Origin: Acidobacteriota bacterium | GTDB taxonomy: Bacteria; Acidobacteriota; Terriglobia; Bryobacterales; Bryobacteraceae | Reading direction: 5' to 3' | Length of the DNA: 23,137 nt | Assembly: GCA_026394095.1 (NCBI GenBank) | Contig: JAPKYY010000846.1 | Coordinates: 1 to 23,137 of the forward strand | In this document: positions 15,303-22,933 of the stretch, piece after piece | How the letters are laid out: the number at the start of each line of letters is the position of its first letter | Numbering within the stretch: the first letter of the stretch is position 1 | The notes under the pieces: model-generated | Databases searched by the model: none | Seen by the model: the letters and a program-made list of their open reading frames with translations, nothing else | Told to the model about the DNA's origin: nothing | Position numbers and translations under genes: made by a program

Positions 15303-17175
15303 CGGTGTTGGCAACCTTGCGGTCTACCGTCAGCACAAGGTCCACGCTACCTCGCCCGGCCAGACTGCGAGGGATCAGAATGTTCGCCTGATCTACTCCA
15401 ATCAAAGTGCCCTGCGCGCCTGCGTAGGTCACTTGTGCAGCAGCCCCTCCAATCGTTGCCGTCACGTTCCCAAGTGAGGAGCGGCTGCGAAAGCCGGTGC
15501 CAAAACCAATCAGGTAAAGCTGATCCGTCGCGTCGCCCAGATCGAGCGGAACTGCCTCAAAGCGATTGGTTGTGTTGTTGTATTGCAGCACTGGCACCTC
15601 GGTTTGTGTTCCATCAGCCTTCACTCGAATCGCAGCCGCAGCTACAACACCCTCGCCGCTGGCATTAGCTGAAAATACTCCCGGTGCCACTGCCTCAATT
15701 GTCGAAGTGGTTTGCCCAACAGAGCTGCCGTTGAGCAGCACCTGGATGGTAGCAGCGCCTGTACTGGTGCCGGCCGGAACAAGAAATGTGATCTGCGATG
15801 GAGAAACATAGAAGAGGGGCGCATTGCGTGTCGAGCCGGCCGAGTCTCTTACTGTCACCTGCACATTGCCCAACGTGGTTGGTAGCGGATTGGTGGAAGC
15901 AGAAACAGTAGATGAAGCAAGGCCCGTCCCGAACAAAGTCCCAATCGCCTCAGGTGCCAGCGAGCCTGCGACATAACTCGCAGCCGATGTCGCAGTCAAA
16001 GTGCCGGCTACCTGTGTATCGAGCGGGACGGTGAGGCTCAAGTCCTTGCCGTAGTCGCGCGAATGGTCACGCCAGACCGTGTGGTAATGAATCTGATTGC
16101 GAAAGACGATTCCACCCTGGCATACAAACTCAATCCACACGTTTGGCCCGTCGATGCGTACATAGTTCGTGTTGGCAATCAGGAAGGAACTGGCATCACC
16201 CTGAACGCCGTTGCCGGTGAAGGCAACATAGGTGCCGCTCAACTCGCTCTCATAGCTGGCCATGAGATTTGCGGCAACGGTATCGTCCATGTCGCGAACC
16301 CACGGCCGCATCGCAGCCAGCAGCAGTTGCTTCTGCGAATCACTGAACGTGCTTACGGCAACGCCTACCTTTGTAGCGGGGAAGGTTCCATTGCCGCCGT
16401 TGCTTTCCCCCGGGCTCATCGTTGTGTCGCTGAAAGTGGTAGTGAGCTTTGCAGAAGCGAGTTGCGTTGAAGATAGCGAAGCGAGCATTGCTGCCAGCGC
16501 ATCGCGTTCTTGGGCGAGCGGGGAATAAGTAGTTCCGTTGGCGGTAAAGGTGAGCGGTTCAAGAGCCTCAAACAAAGGAGTCGTGCCCACGACGCGGCCC
16601 TGATTGTAGGCAATGTTCGCACCGTAATGATGCCCGCCAAATTGCAGCATCCAGGCTCCTGTCGTGCTGGGAGTGTTCAGAAAAGCGAGATAGTAGAAGC
16701 CGTCTCCATAGCTGAAGTTTCCACCAGTGGATTGAGTGCCGAGCAGCGCATCTGCAAGACGAATCTGATTGAATTCTGCAGAGCCTTCGTTTGGCGTGGT
16801 GCCGGTTGCCGCACGAATCACTTCAAGGGCGGCGGCCAGTTGTTCTGCGTTTAAAGAACCAAGTTGGATCCCGTTGCGGCAGGTACCTGCACAAGGAAGA
16901 TTCGACCAGCGCCTTGCCAGGGCAGGCGTGTAACTCTTCTCAAGCGCGTCCAGTTGAGTGGCGTTGAGCAGGGCCCGAAAGGCCAAAGCCTTCGCAACCA
17001 CTTCGGATGCCTCAGCCGTTCGTGGTGCTGTGACGGAGGCCGTCATCAGGCCCATCCGGTGCTCTTCGGATTGAGCGCTTGCCGACGGCGTTGTAATCCA
17101 GTGCTGCAAGCCAAATCCTAAAGAAAGCAGCGCCGATGAGACCCACAAGAGTCTGTGATTCAATCTGTTTTTCAT
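15283..17175 (-). CDS. Secreted DUF3500 protein with TIGR03437-type C-terminal domain
   Basis: This is a 630-residue exported protein. The signal peptide covers residues 1-35 (LLWVSSALLSLGFGLQHW ... ASAQS). DUF3500 spans about 40-370, recognised by WMLQFGGHHYGANIAY, GNFSYGDGFYYLAFLNTP and VRIDGPNVWIEF ... NQIHYHTVWRDHSRDYG. The remainder (about 400-628) is the beta-rich acidobacterial C-terminal module (ASYVAGSLAPEAIGTLFGTGLA ... FYVSPSQITFLVPAGTSTGAATIQV ... VDQANILIPRSLAGRG) seen on many Solibacter exported proteins, probably an Ig/IPT-like adhesion or anchoring unit. The ATG lies 2 bp after the HupE/UreJ stop, so the two form an operon. The His-rich FGGHHYG suggests metal binding (inference); function unknown. 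Confidence 0.87.
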   Translation of the reverse strand: MKNRLNHRLLWVSSALLSLGFGLQHWITTPSASAQSEEHRMGLMTASVTAPRTAEASEVVAKALAFRALLNATQLDALEKSYTPALARRWSNLPCAGTCRNGIQLGSLNAEQLAAALEVIRAATGTTPNEGSAEFNQIRLADALLGTQSTGGNFSYGDGFYYLAFLNTPSTTGAWMLQFGGHHYGANIAYNQGRVVGTTPLFEALEPLTFTANGTTYSPLAQERDALAAMLASLSSTQLASAKLTTTFSDTTMSPGESNGGNGTFPATKVGVAVSTFSDSQKQLLLAAMRPWVRDMDDTVAANLMASYESELSGTYVAFTGNGVQGDASSFLIANTNYVRIDGPNVWIEFVCQGGIVFRNQIHYHTVWRDHSRDYGKDLSLTVPLDTQVAGTLTATSAASYVAGSLAPEAIGTLFGTGLASSTVSASTNPLPTTLGNVQVTVRDSAGSTRNAPLFYVSPSQITFLVPAGTSTGAATIQVLLNGSSVGQTTSTIEAVAPGVFSANASGEGVVAAAAIRVKADGTQTEVPVLQYNNTTNRFEAVPLDLGDATDQLYLIGFGTGFRSRSSLGNVTATIGGAAAQVTYAGAQGTLIGVDQANILIPRSLAGRGSVDLVLTVDRKVANTVTIQVK

Positions 17176-17177
17176 AT

Positions 17178-18288
17178 CTAGACTTCCGTTTGTGTTGAAA
17201 TTCTTCTCTGACCGATCTGGTCAAATACGTAGGCCAGCATCGCGATGATCGCCAGCAGCAAGACGCCCTTAGGCGCGAATGACGTAAACGCTCCCATCAC
17301 CTCTTCAATGCGGTTCCCCTCACCCGTTACCCGGTTGGCAATCCAGCCCACCGCAGCAACCCCGGCCATTGTTCCCAGGCCGATGCGAACCCACTTGTAA
17401 AAACGCGTAAGGCTCAGCAGAATCAACCACGGCACGGTAACAGCAATTACAAAAAGCTGCATCGCTTCAATGCCGAGGTTGAAACCAAAGATGCTCAGCG
17501 CCATGCCCCATACGCCCAGATGCAGGTCTGCAAGAGCAGTAGCGAAGGCCAGCCCGTGCACCATGCCAAAACCGGCCGCGACATAAGTTTCCCTGCCTGC
17601 AAACACAGGTCGAATCGCATGCACCGCAGATACCAGCACCGATAACGCAATCAGCACCTCCACCGGCTGTTGCGGGGGCCGCAGCCAGCCGAGTGCAGCC
17701 GCAAGAAGCGTTATCGAGTGGCCCACTGTGAAGGCCGTCACAATCTTGAGCAGCCGAAGCAAGCTATAAGTGCTGCCACCAAAATCGCCCCACTGCTTGC
17801 CAGCCAGCAATAGCGTCGCGGGCAAAAGCAGCACCAGCAAAAAAAGCAGATGATCGGCCCCCTCTTCGATGTGCTGCATCCCGAGCGACACCATTCCCGC
17901 GAATCCAGCCCACAGGCTGCCTTCATCAAGATGAACGGAGAGCGAATTGATCTTTGTTGTCCCCGTGTTTACCTGAATCACACCCACCAGCCTCCTGAAA
18001 GGGCAAGCCTCTGGTTTGCTCGGTCGATTGAAGCTTCACATCCAGAAAATGCACGACCCAGGCCTGATTCTGCCCGCTGATGGGGTGTATGTGCGAAACA
18101 AGATAAGGCTTCAAAACCGCCTCAGGCTTCGCACCGAGACTATGGCCCAGGGCCAACTCGAGCTCGCTTACCGGCAGATGCAATTGCATGGCGACGGTGT
18201 CAGGCGCAACATCGAGCAGTGCAAGCGTCGTGGGTTGTTGATGGGCCCAGACGCTGAAGGCAAACAGGATTGAACTCAGGATCTTCAT
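17178..18288 (-). pseudogene. HupE/UreJ-family membrane protein, internal deletion and frameshift
   Basis: Two frames supply the ends of one HupE/UreJ_2-type protein. The first, from ATG 18288, has a signal peptide and the N-terminal extracytoplasmic domain (AHQQPTTLALLDVAPDTVAMQLHLP ... SGQNQAWVVHFLDVKLQSTEQT ... PFQE). It then leaves the family pattern. The second frame, open from about 17987, begins VGVIQVNTGTTKINSLSVHLDEGSLW and carries the membrane domain with HIEEGADHLLFLLVLLLPA, FTVGHSITLL, VHAIRPVF and HGLAFATALADLHLGVWG. Intact relatives have about 50-60 residues between PFQE and VGVIQVN, missing here. So a deletion of roughly 160 bp with a frame change lies at about 17985-17995. The membrane part alone might still be made from GTG 17987. 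Relatives are proposed Ni/Co or other metal permeases. Confidence 0.75.
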
Positions 18289-18309
18289 CTCTAAGTTCAT
18301 TAAAGCGGC

Positions 18310-18329
18310 ACGTGCTCTGAGAGTCACGT
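18310..18329 (-). other. Stem-loop between B3/B4 gene and HupE pseudogene
   Basis: ACGTG/CACGT plus CTC/GAG form an eight-pair stem with a single bulged base and the loop TGA, in the 50-bp gap. No real T-run follows on the minus strand, so a weak terminator or processing site is possible. It is reported only as structure. Confidence 0.35.
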
Positions 18330-18338
18330 TAAGGAGTG

Positions 18339-19103
18339 TTAGAGCTTCGGTGCTACTAAGTGGGACTCAACTCGACACTGTGGGCTTGCAGCCTGCAACG
18401 CACTCGTCAGGCTATCGCCAGCACGGTGCAGATCGTCCAGCTCCATCGGCGGGAGCCTGTCCAGCACGAACCAGAAGTCGACGGTAGATTCCGTAATTGC
18501 AGTTCGGCGGCATTGACGCCAGTTCCATCGCCGGCAGGTTATGCCAGCATCATCACGCCAGACAATCTCACCCGGCTCGGGAGCCTCAACTACTGGCTGG
18601 CCGTCGCGAGAGGTATCAAATCCTTCTGAGCCATCGGCAACGACGAGTCGCGGGCTGCCCTGGTAGAGCGCCATATCCTCACCCCCGGCGGAAATTCCCC
18701 AGTTGAGGCTAACGGAGTTGTAGAGGTCAACAACCGGGTGGATCGACGGCAGGCCATTGTCTTTGCGGTAGCGGCGCAAAAGGCTGTCAACTGAAGGGGA
18801 GCTTCGTTTGGGGTTGGCTCCGAAGTCTCGAAAGGCCTGATGCCAGGCAGCGATGTGGGCATCTGCCCAGACTGCCGGGTGGATTGGGTAAGAAGCGACG
18901 GGTGCTTCTGGACGAAAACCGGTAACGGTAATGCTGAGGGCCCGATAATCGGCAAATCTGCGCCATACGGATTCATCCACCATTGGGGAAAAACGGCTTT
19001 CAAGCATGCTCCATACGATAACAAACCGACTTCGGGTAGCAATAAACAGGTCGGCCCTCTTGCGGCATAAGGCAGCCAAATCAATAGACTCTGTAATGTG
19101 CAT
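18339..19103 (-). CDS. Stand-alone B3/B4 domain protein
   Basis: This protein of up to 254 residues has a core matching the B3/B4 editing domain of phenylalanyl-tRNA synthetase beta. The pattern is VDESVWRRFADYRALSITVTGF, then SPSVDSLLRRYRKDNGLPSIHPVVDLYNSVSLNWGISAGGEDMALYQG, PEPGEIVWRDDAGITCRRWNWRQCRRTAI and FVLDRLPPM. Free-standing versions may hydrolyse mischarged aminoacyl-tRNA or bind other RNA or ligands; the role is unproven. The ATG at 19103 gives an unusual 32-residue N-terminal extension; the internal ATG at 19007 (MLESRFSPMVDES) would fit the family better but has GGAG only one base away. It lies 50 bp upstream of the HupE/UreJ pseudogene. Confidence 0.8.
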   Translation of the reverse strand: MHITESIDLAALCRKRADLFIATRSRFVIVWSMLESRFSPMVDESVWRRFADYRALSITVTGFRPEAPVASYPIHPAVWADAHIAAWHQAFRDFGANPKRSSPSVDSLLRRYRKDNGLPSIHPVVDLYNSVSLNWGISAGGEDMALYQGSPRLVVADGSEGFDTSRDGQPVVEAPEPGEIVWRDDAGITCRRWNWRQCRRTAITESTVDFWFVLDRLPPMELDDLHRAGDSLTSALQAASPQCRVESHLVAPKL

Positions 19104-19171
19104 TTAAACCGGACTGAGCCTTGAGACGACGGCTAGGGTGGTTTCAGAAATCCACAACCAAACTCGAACCC

Positions 19172-19360
19172 ATGTATTTCGGCTTCCTTTTGATTCTGTT
19201 GGGTTGGGTGTATGCCCTGGCGCTCTTTTTGCTTCTCTATCTGAATCGCTTTCAGATTAGCCCTAGATTCTGCGGCCTACTTTACGAGCGTGCGCCGATG
19301 GCTCTGACATGTCGTAAACTCAAAGCCAAACAGACAGGGAGGAAGGCATGGAGTATCTGA
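19172..19360 (+). CDS. Short single-TM ORF ahead of a membrane protein
   Basis: This 62-codon frame encodes MYFGFLLILLGWVYALALF-type hydrophobic sequence, one clear membrane helix, then a basic tail (CRKLKAKQTGRKAWSI). It overlaps the next gene's ATG by 13 bp (19348-19360), an arrangement that allows coupling. No SD precedes its ATG, and the 7-bp inverted repeat ATCTGAA/TTCAGAT (19239-19257) lies within it, so the region may instead be leader and promoter for the next gene. I recognise no family. Confidence 0.35.
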   Translation: MYFGFLLILLGWVYALALFLLLYLNRFQISPRFCGLLYERAPMALTCRKLKAKQTGRKAWSI

Positions 19361-19761
19361 TCGGGTTTGTACTGGGCGCGGTAGTGTGTGCCTTTGCCAA
19401 GTTCTCCGGCTTCGACCGCGAGCGCGTCTTTTATCCCACTGTGGCCTGTGTCGTTGCAACCTACTACGGCTTGTTTGCGGTCATGGGACACTCCATGTCG
19501 GCGATCCTTGTGGAGGCTTCGATCGGCTGCGCCTTTTTCGCTCTCGCCGCAGCGGGTTTCCAAAAGAGCCTTTGGCTGATTGTGGTCGCACTTGTTGGCC
19601 ACGCAGCTTTCGACGCTGTTCATCACCTCTTCATTGAGAATCCCGGTATGCCCAGCTGGTGGCCCGGCTTCTGCGGATCTATCGATCTCTTCCTCGGCGG
19701 CTACCTTGCCTTCTTGCTCAAACGACGCTCCGGCTTCGCTCCGAATCGCAAAGCATCTTAG
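19348..19761 (+). CDS. Small polytopic membrane protein, unknown family
   Basis: This 137-residue protein has an excellent GGGAGG six to seven bases before the ATG. It has four or five membrane segments (YLIGFVLGAVVCAFAKF, VFYPTVACVVATYYGLFAVM, SAILVEASIGCAFFALAAAG, LWLIVVALVGHAAFDAVHHL, and IDLFLGGYLAFLL). Conserved-looking polar sites include GHAAFDAVHH, NPGMPSWWPGFC and D in SIDLF, which resemble DUF6010-like small membrane proteins. His, Asp and Cys in these loops could bind a metal (inference). It converges with the sigma factor gene, 25 bp apart. Confidence 0.75.
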   Translation: MEYLIGFVLGAVVCAFAKFSGFDRERVFYPTVACVVATYYGLFAVMGHSMSAILVEASIGCAFFALAAAGFQKSLWLIVVALVGHAAFDAVHHLFIENPGMPSWWPGFCGSIDLFLGGYLAFLLKRRSGFAPNRKAS

Positions 19762-19769
19762 TGAACAAC

Positions 19770-19782
19770 GCGGCTCGGCCGC
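19770..19782. terminator. GC-rich hairpin between convergent genes
   Basis: GCGGC-TCG-GCCGC is a perfect 5-bp stem with a 3-nt loop in the 25-bp gap between the convergent membrane-protein and sigma-factor genes. A T-run is lacking on the plus strand and only GTTGTT follows on the minus strand, so termination is plausible but weakly supported. Confidence 0.3.
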
Positions 19783-19786
19783 CCCC

Positions 19787-20365
19787 TCACCCATAAACCA
19801 GATCGCTAAGGCAATGCCGCAGCTTCAATAACCCACTGCGAACGCGTGTCTTCACCGTTCCCAGCGGCTCGCCCAGCACTTCGGCGATTTCTATCTGCGT
19901 CATTCCCGCGAAGTAGGCGAGTTCCAGCGTTTGCCGCCACTTTGCGGGCATCTCGCTCATCGCCCGGCGCACCGCCGCCCCCCGCTCGCACAGCCCATAC
20001 GCCATCTCCGGGTTTGGCTTCTGGTCGATCCACACCGGTAGGTATTCTGGCCCTAGCGAGACGTGGCTCCGCCGCTTTCGCAACCGGTCAATCGCGCCCC
20101 GCCGCACAATCGTCAGCAGCCAGGTCTTCACGCTTCCCTGCGAGGAATCGTAGCGGTCAGCCGCCTTCCAGATCTTGAGATACGCATCGAGAACCACCTC
20201 TTCTGCGTCACCAGGATCTCCTACCATCCGCCGCGCAACCGTGTAAGCCAGCCCTGATGAGGCGTCATAGAACTCGCTCAGTGCATTGCTGTCGCCCTGG
20301 CTCATGCGAAGGAGATAACTGCTCCACGTGTCTACGCTTCTTTCCTCGGCACGCATAGTCATCAT
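19787..20365 (-). CDS. ECF-type RNA polymerase sigma factor
   Basis: This is a 192-residue sigma-70 family group 4 (ECF) protein. Region 2 is at about 28-100 (ALSEFYDASSGLAYTVARRMVGDPGDAEEVVLDAYLKIW ... GSVKTWLLTIVRRGAIDRLRKRR). Region 4 is at about 135-188 (MPAKWRQTLELAYFAGMTQIEIAEVLGEPLGTVKTRVRSGLLKLRHCL) with the expected helix-turn-helix. The start is the first of two adjacent ATGs, with GGAG five bases upstream. The ATG overlaps the TGA of the preceding 63-aa gene (ATGA), which implies translational coupling. No downstream anti-sigma gene exists on this strand, since the next gene is convergent. Regulation must therefore come from elsewhere or from the small upstream protein. Confidence 0.93.
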   Translation of the reverse strand: MMTMRAEERSVDTWSSYLLRMSQGDSNALSEFYDASSGLAYTVARRMVGDPGDAEEVVLDAYLKIWKAADRYDSSQGSVKTWLLTIVRRGAIDRLRKRRSHVSLGPEYLPVWIDQKPNPEMAYGLCERGAAVRRAMSEMPAKWRQTLELAYFAGMTQIEIAEVLGEPLGTVKTRVRSGLLKLRHCLSDLVYG

Positions 20366-20553
20366 TCCTTCTCCATTTCTTCGCTGGGAGATTCAGCTTT
20401 GCTGCTTTGCCGCACAGATTCCATCCATCCACTAAGCGTGCCCAAATTGTCACACTTGAATTGCTCCCCGGATTGGACATGCTCGGCATGAATCGAGATC
20501 GTGCCGTCGGGTTTGGTCCAACAGCGCACAAGAAATGAGGCGTAAATTAACAT
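20362..20553 (-). CDS. 63-aa protein coupled to the sigma factor
   Basis: The chosen start, ATG 20553, gives MLIYASFLVRCWTKPDG; a longer GTG frame from 20643 would run through probable operator repeats. The body FLVRCWTKPDGTISIHAEHV-QSGEQFKCDNLGTLSGWMESV is compact, beta-strand-rich and looks like a small conserved domain found as short stand-alone bacterial proteins; I cannot name it. There are two Cys (in VRCW and KCDN). The tail is acidic and charged (SPSEEMEKE). The stop overlaps the sigma factor start by 4 bp. This position, where many ECF genes have a partner regulator, makes it a candidate sensor or modulator (inference). Confidence 0.6.
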   Translation of the reverse strand: MLIYASFLVRCWTKPDGTISIHAEHVQSGEQFKCDNLGTLSGWMESVRQSSKAESPSEEMEKE

Positions 20554-20610
20554 CGGTGAGCACAGCCTCGCAAATGGCATTTCCAAAGCGGAGCCACCTG
20601 TGATCCATGC

Positions 20611-20640
20611 CACTTCCAAATCACTTCCAGCAGCGGAAGT
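20611..20640. promoter_or_regulatory. Spaced CACTTCC boxes ahead of the sigma operon
   Basis: CACTTCC occurs at 20611-20617 and again at 20622-20628 (11-bp period, about one helical turn). It is followed after AGCAGC by the inverted copy GGAAGT (20635-20640), giving a 6-bp inverted repeat plus a third half-site. It lies 58-87 bp upstream of the 63-aa gene, where its promoter should be. It is a candidate activator or repressor site; no matching -10/-35 was convincing. Confidence 0.45.
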
Positions 20641-20674
20641 CACTCAAAATAAAGCAAATAGAGTTGCAAACAAA

Positions 20675-22933
20675 TTAACTCAGACCCACCTTCGCAAGCA
20701 GCTCCTTGAAGCGAGGATCGTCCCGAATCAGGTCGTATATCGGGTCCACCTTGAGGTAAACGAGCGGAGCGCTGCGTTCTTCAAGCGCCTTTGAGAGCCA
20801 ACCGAAGGCTGCTGCCCGGTCGCCATTCCGCGCCGCAAGATCTGCCAACACGATCGGAGCCACATACACTGCTCTGGCTTGCTCCTCAACCGCAGCTTGC
20901 CATTTCCGGATTGCAGTTGGGTAGTCAGGCGCCGCCCGCACTATAGCCGCCAAAGTCGTGTCGCCCCCCAAAGTTAGAAATGCAAGAGCTGCTTCGAGCG
21001 CTAGCCGGAAGTCGCGGCTCTGTTCGTAGGCCAGCATCAGCCCTTTGTGGGCTTGCGCAAAATTCGGATCGATAGCCAGAGCCTTTTTGTAGGTCTCGAT
21101 TGCCGGCTTGTACTCTCGCGTGTAATGCGCCGGATAGGCGGAATTGGTGACAATAATTGGTGACATCGGGTCGAGCTCCAATGCACGGCGAAACTCAAGA
21201 TCGGCTTCTGCACGCCGGCTCTGGGCATTCAGATGTACGGCGTACCAATGGTGCGCGGTAGCGTGCCCCGGGTTCAACTCAATCGCCCGCCGGAACTCCG
21301 CCTCTGCCCTGGCCCATTGCCAACTATAGAGCGCCTCAACCATCGCCATTGATGTGTGGCCCTCGGCTAATTGTTCGTCGATCGCAATCGCCTTCTCGGC
21401 AAAAGCGCGCGCCTTCGGCATGTACTCATGCGCTTGCCCGCCATCAAAACTCAATAGACCGTTGCAATCGGCGAGGCCGGCGTAGGCGAGGGCATAATTC
21501 GGATCCTCAAGTGTGGCCTGCTCAAAGAAGGGAATCGCCTTCAGAAACTCGGCTCTGGTGCGTTTGTTCCAGTGGTAACGGCCATAAAGGTAGAGCTGAT
21601 AAGCCTTGGGGCTCGCCGAAGAGCGCCTCGCAAGGCGTTGCACTTGCAGATCTTCGAGCTTGCGCGACAACACACGAGCTACCTCCCCACTCACCTTCGC
21701 CTGCAAAGACGGCATGCTCGCAAAGTCGAGGCTGTAGCGGCTGCCCCAGAGTCGCGCCCCGTCTGTGGCATCCACCAGCTCCATTGTGATTTGTGGAGCG
21801 CCCACAGGCGGCTTGCTCACTCGCCCGGTTAGTATTGCTCCTGCGCCCACTGCATTGCCAACTTCCCTCGGGCTCTTTGCTTTGTCTCGATAAGCAAATA
21901 CAGTGCTTCGTGCCATCACTCGCAGATCTGGAATCTGCGACAAACTATCGATCAGGCCCTCGCTCAAACCATCGCCGAGATATTCCAGTTGCGCGTCACC
22001 ATCGGTAGTAAAAGGCAAAACAGCCAGGGAATTGGGCCTGCTGCGCCAGATCCTGTCGCGTGCCAGGTAGACTCCAACGCCGAGTGCTGCGGCAGTTGCC
22101 GCTGCTCCCGTCAAAAACGATCTCCGGCTCACTGCCTCGACTGAAGCACTAACCACAACTGGCACCGGAGCAACCTGACCTTCAAGGATCTGTGCATGCA
22201 ATTGCACCGTAGCGGCCTCAGGCTCGGCATCGAGGTCGCGGCGCAATTTCTCAGTCAGCACCCGATACTGGCCGAGAGCCAGATGACGGCTGCCGGTGGA
22301 CGCATAAAGTCGCATCAACTCGCGCTGGGCTTGCTCATTGCCGGGCTCAACGGCCACTGCCTTCACCAGGCACTCAATTGCCGCACGCAAATCCCCATTG
22401 CCTTCTTCTACTCGCGACAGACAAAGCAGCAACTCCTGATGAAGATGTGAAAGTTGCTCTCGATAAATGGTCGTCCAGTCTTCCAGACGATCCTCAGGCA
22501 GCAATTCACCCGTGTAGGCAGCCAGCGCTCGACGAATCTGCGCTTTGTCCAAAGAGCCAATGGCCGTGCGAGCCTGCTCTTCAAACCGAAAGGCATCAAT
22601 CCACAGGCCACCCGGCGCTCGCAAAGCCACCCGCTGGTCCTGCGTAACAAGAAAACTTGAAGCCACCCCAGGCTTAAGTTCTGGCTCCAGTGCACGCCTG
22701 GCAGTGTGCAGGGCCTTGTTGAGACTATTGAGCGCCTGCTCTCCGTTCAGCTCGGGCCATAGGGCGTCAAAAATCTCTTCGCGCCCCATCTCGTTCTTGC
22801 GTGCCAACGCCAGAAGCTTGATCAAGCTGCGGGATTTGCGGCGCGTCCAAAGGGCCTCATCCACCTGCTTGCCATCAATGGCAACGAGGAATTCGCCGAG
22901 CAAACGGATTTCTAATACCAGGGCAGCTTCCAC
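20675..22933 (-). CDS. BTAD/TolB-like/TPR membrane-anchored regulator (SARP-like)
   Basis: This protein has about 752 residues. The start is ambiguous: GTG 22933 is preferred, while TTG 22945 extends it by four residues; neither has a clear SD. Order (numbered from 22945): winged helix of the OmpR/SARP type (11-100: IRLLGEFLVAIDGKQVDEALWTRRKSRSLIKLLAL); BTAD helical domain (107-253); a hydrophobic helix (277-295) preceded by SRRSFL (273-278). Then comes a TolB/FlgO-like domain (305-420: SLAVLPFTTDGDAQLEYLGDGLSEGLIDSLSQ) and TPR repeats to the end (AEFRRAIELNPGHATAHHWYAVHLN and others). The layout suggests a one-component regulator: cytoplasmic DNA-binding half, membrane anchor, exported sensing half. 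Neighbouring sigma genes on the same strand could be targets (inference). Confidence 0.88.
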   Translation of the reverse strand: MEAALVLEIRLLGEFLVAIDGKQVDEALWTRRKSRSLIKLLALARKNEMGREEIFDALWPELNGEQALNSLNKALHTARRALEPELKPGVASSFLVTQDQRVALRAPGGLWIDAFRFEEQARTAIGSLDKAQIRRALAAYTGELLPEDRLEDWTTIYREQLSHLHQELLLCLSRVEEGNGDLRAAIECLVKAVAVEPGNEQAQRELMRLYASTGSRHLALGQYRVLTEKLRRDLDAEPEAATVQLHAQILEGQVAPVPVVVSASVEAVSRRSFLTGAAATAAALGVGVYLARDRIWRSRPNSLAVLPFTTDGDAQLEYLGDGLSEGLIDSLSQIPDLRVMARSTVFAYRDKAKSPREVGNAVGAGAILTGRVSKPPVGAPQITMELVDATDGARLWGSRYSLDFASMPSLQAKVSGEVARVLSRKLEDLQVQRLARRSSASPKAYQLYLYGRYHWNKRTRAEFLKAIPFFEQATLEDPNYALAYAGLADCNGLLSFDGGQAHEYMPKARAFAEKAIAIDEQLAEGHTSMAMVEALYSWQWARAEAEFRRAIELNPGHATAHHWYAVHLNAQSRRAEADLEFRRALELDPMSPIIVTNSAYPAHYTREYKPAIETYKKALAIDPNFAQAHKGLMLAYEQSRDFRLALEAALAFLTLGGDTTLAAIVRAAPDYPTAIRKWQAAVEEQARAVYVAPIVLADLAARNGDRAAAFGWLSKALEERSAPLVYLKVDPIYDLIRDDPRFKELLAKVGLS

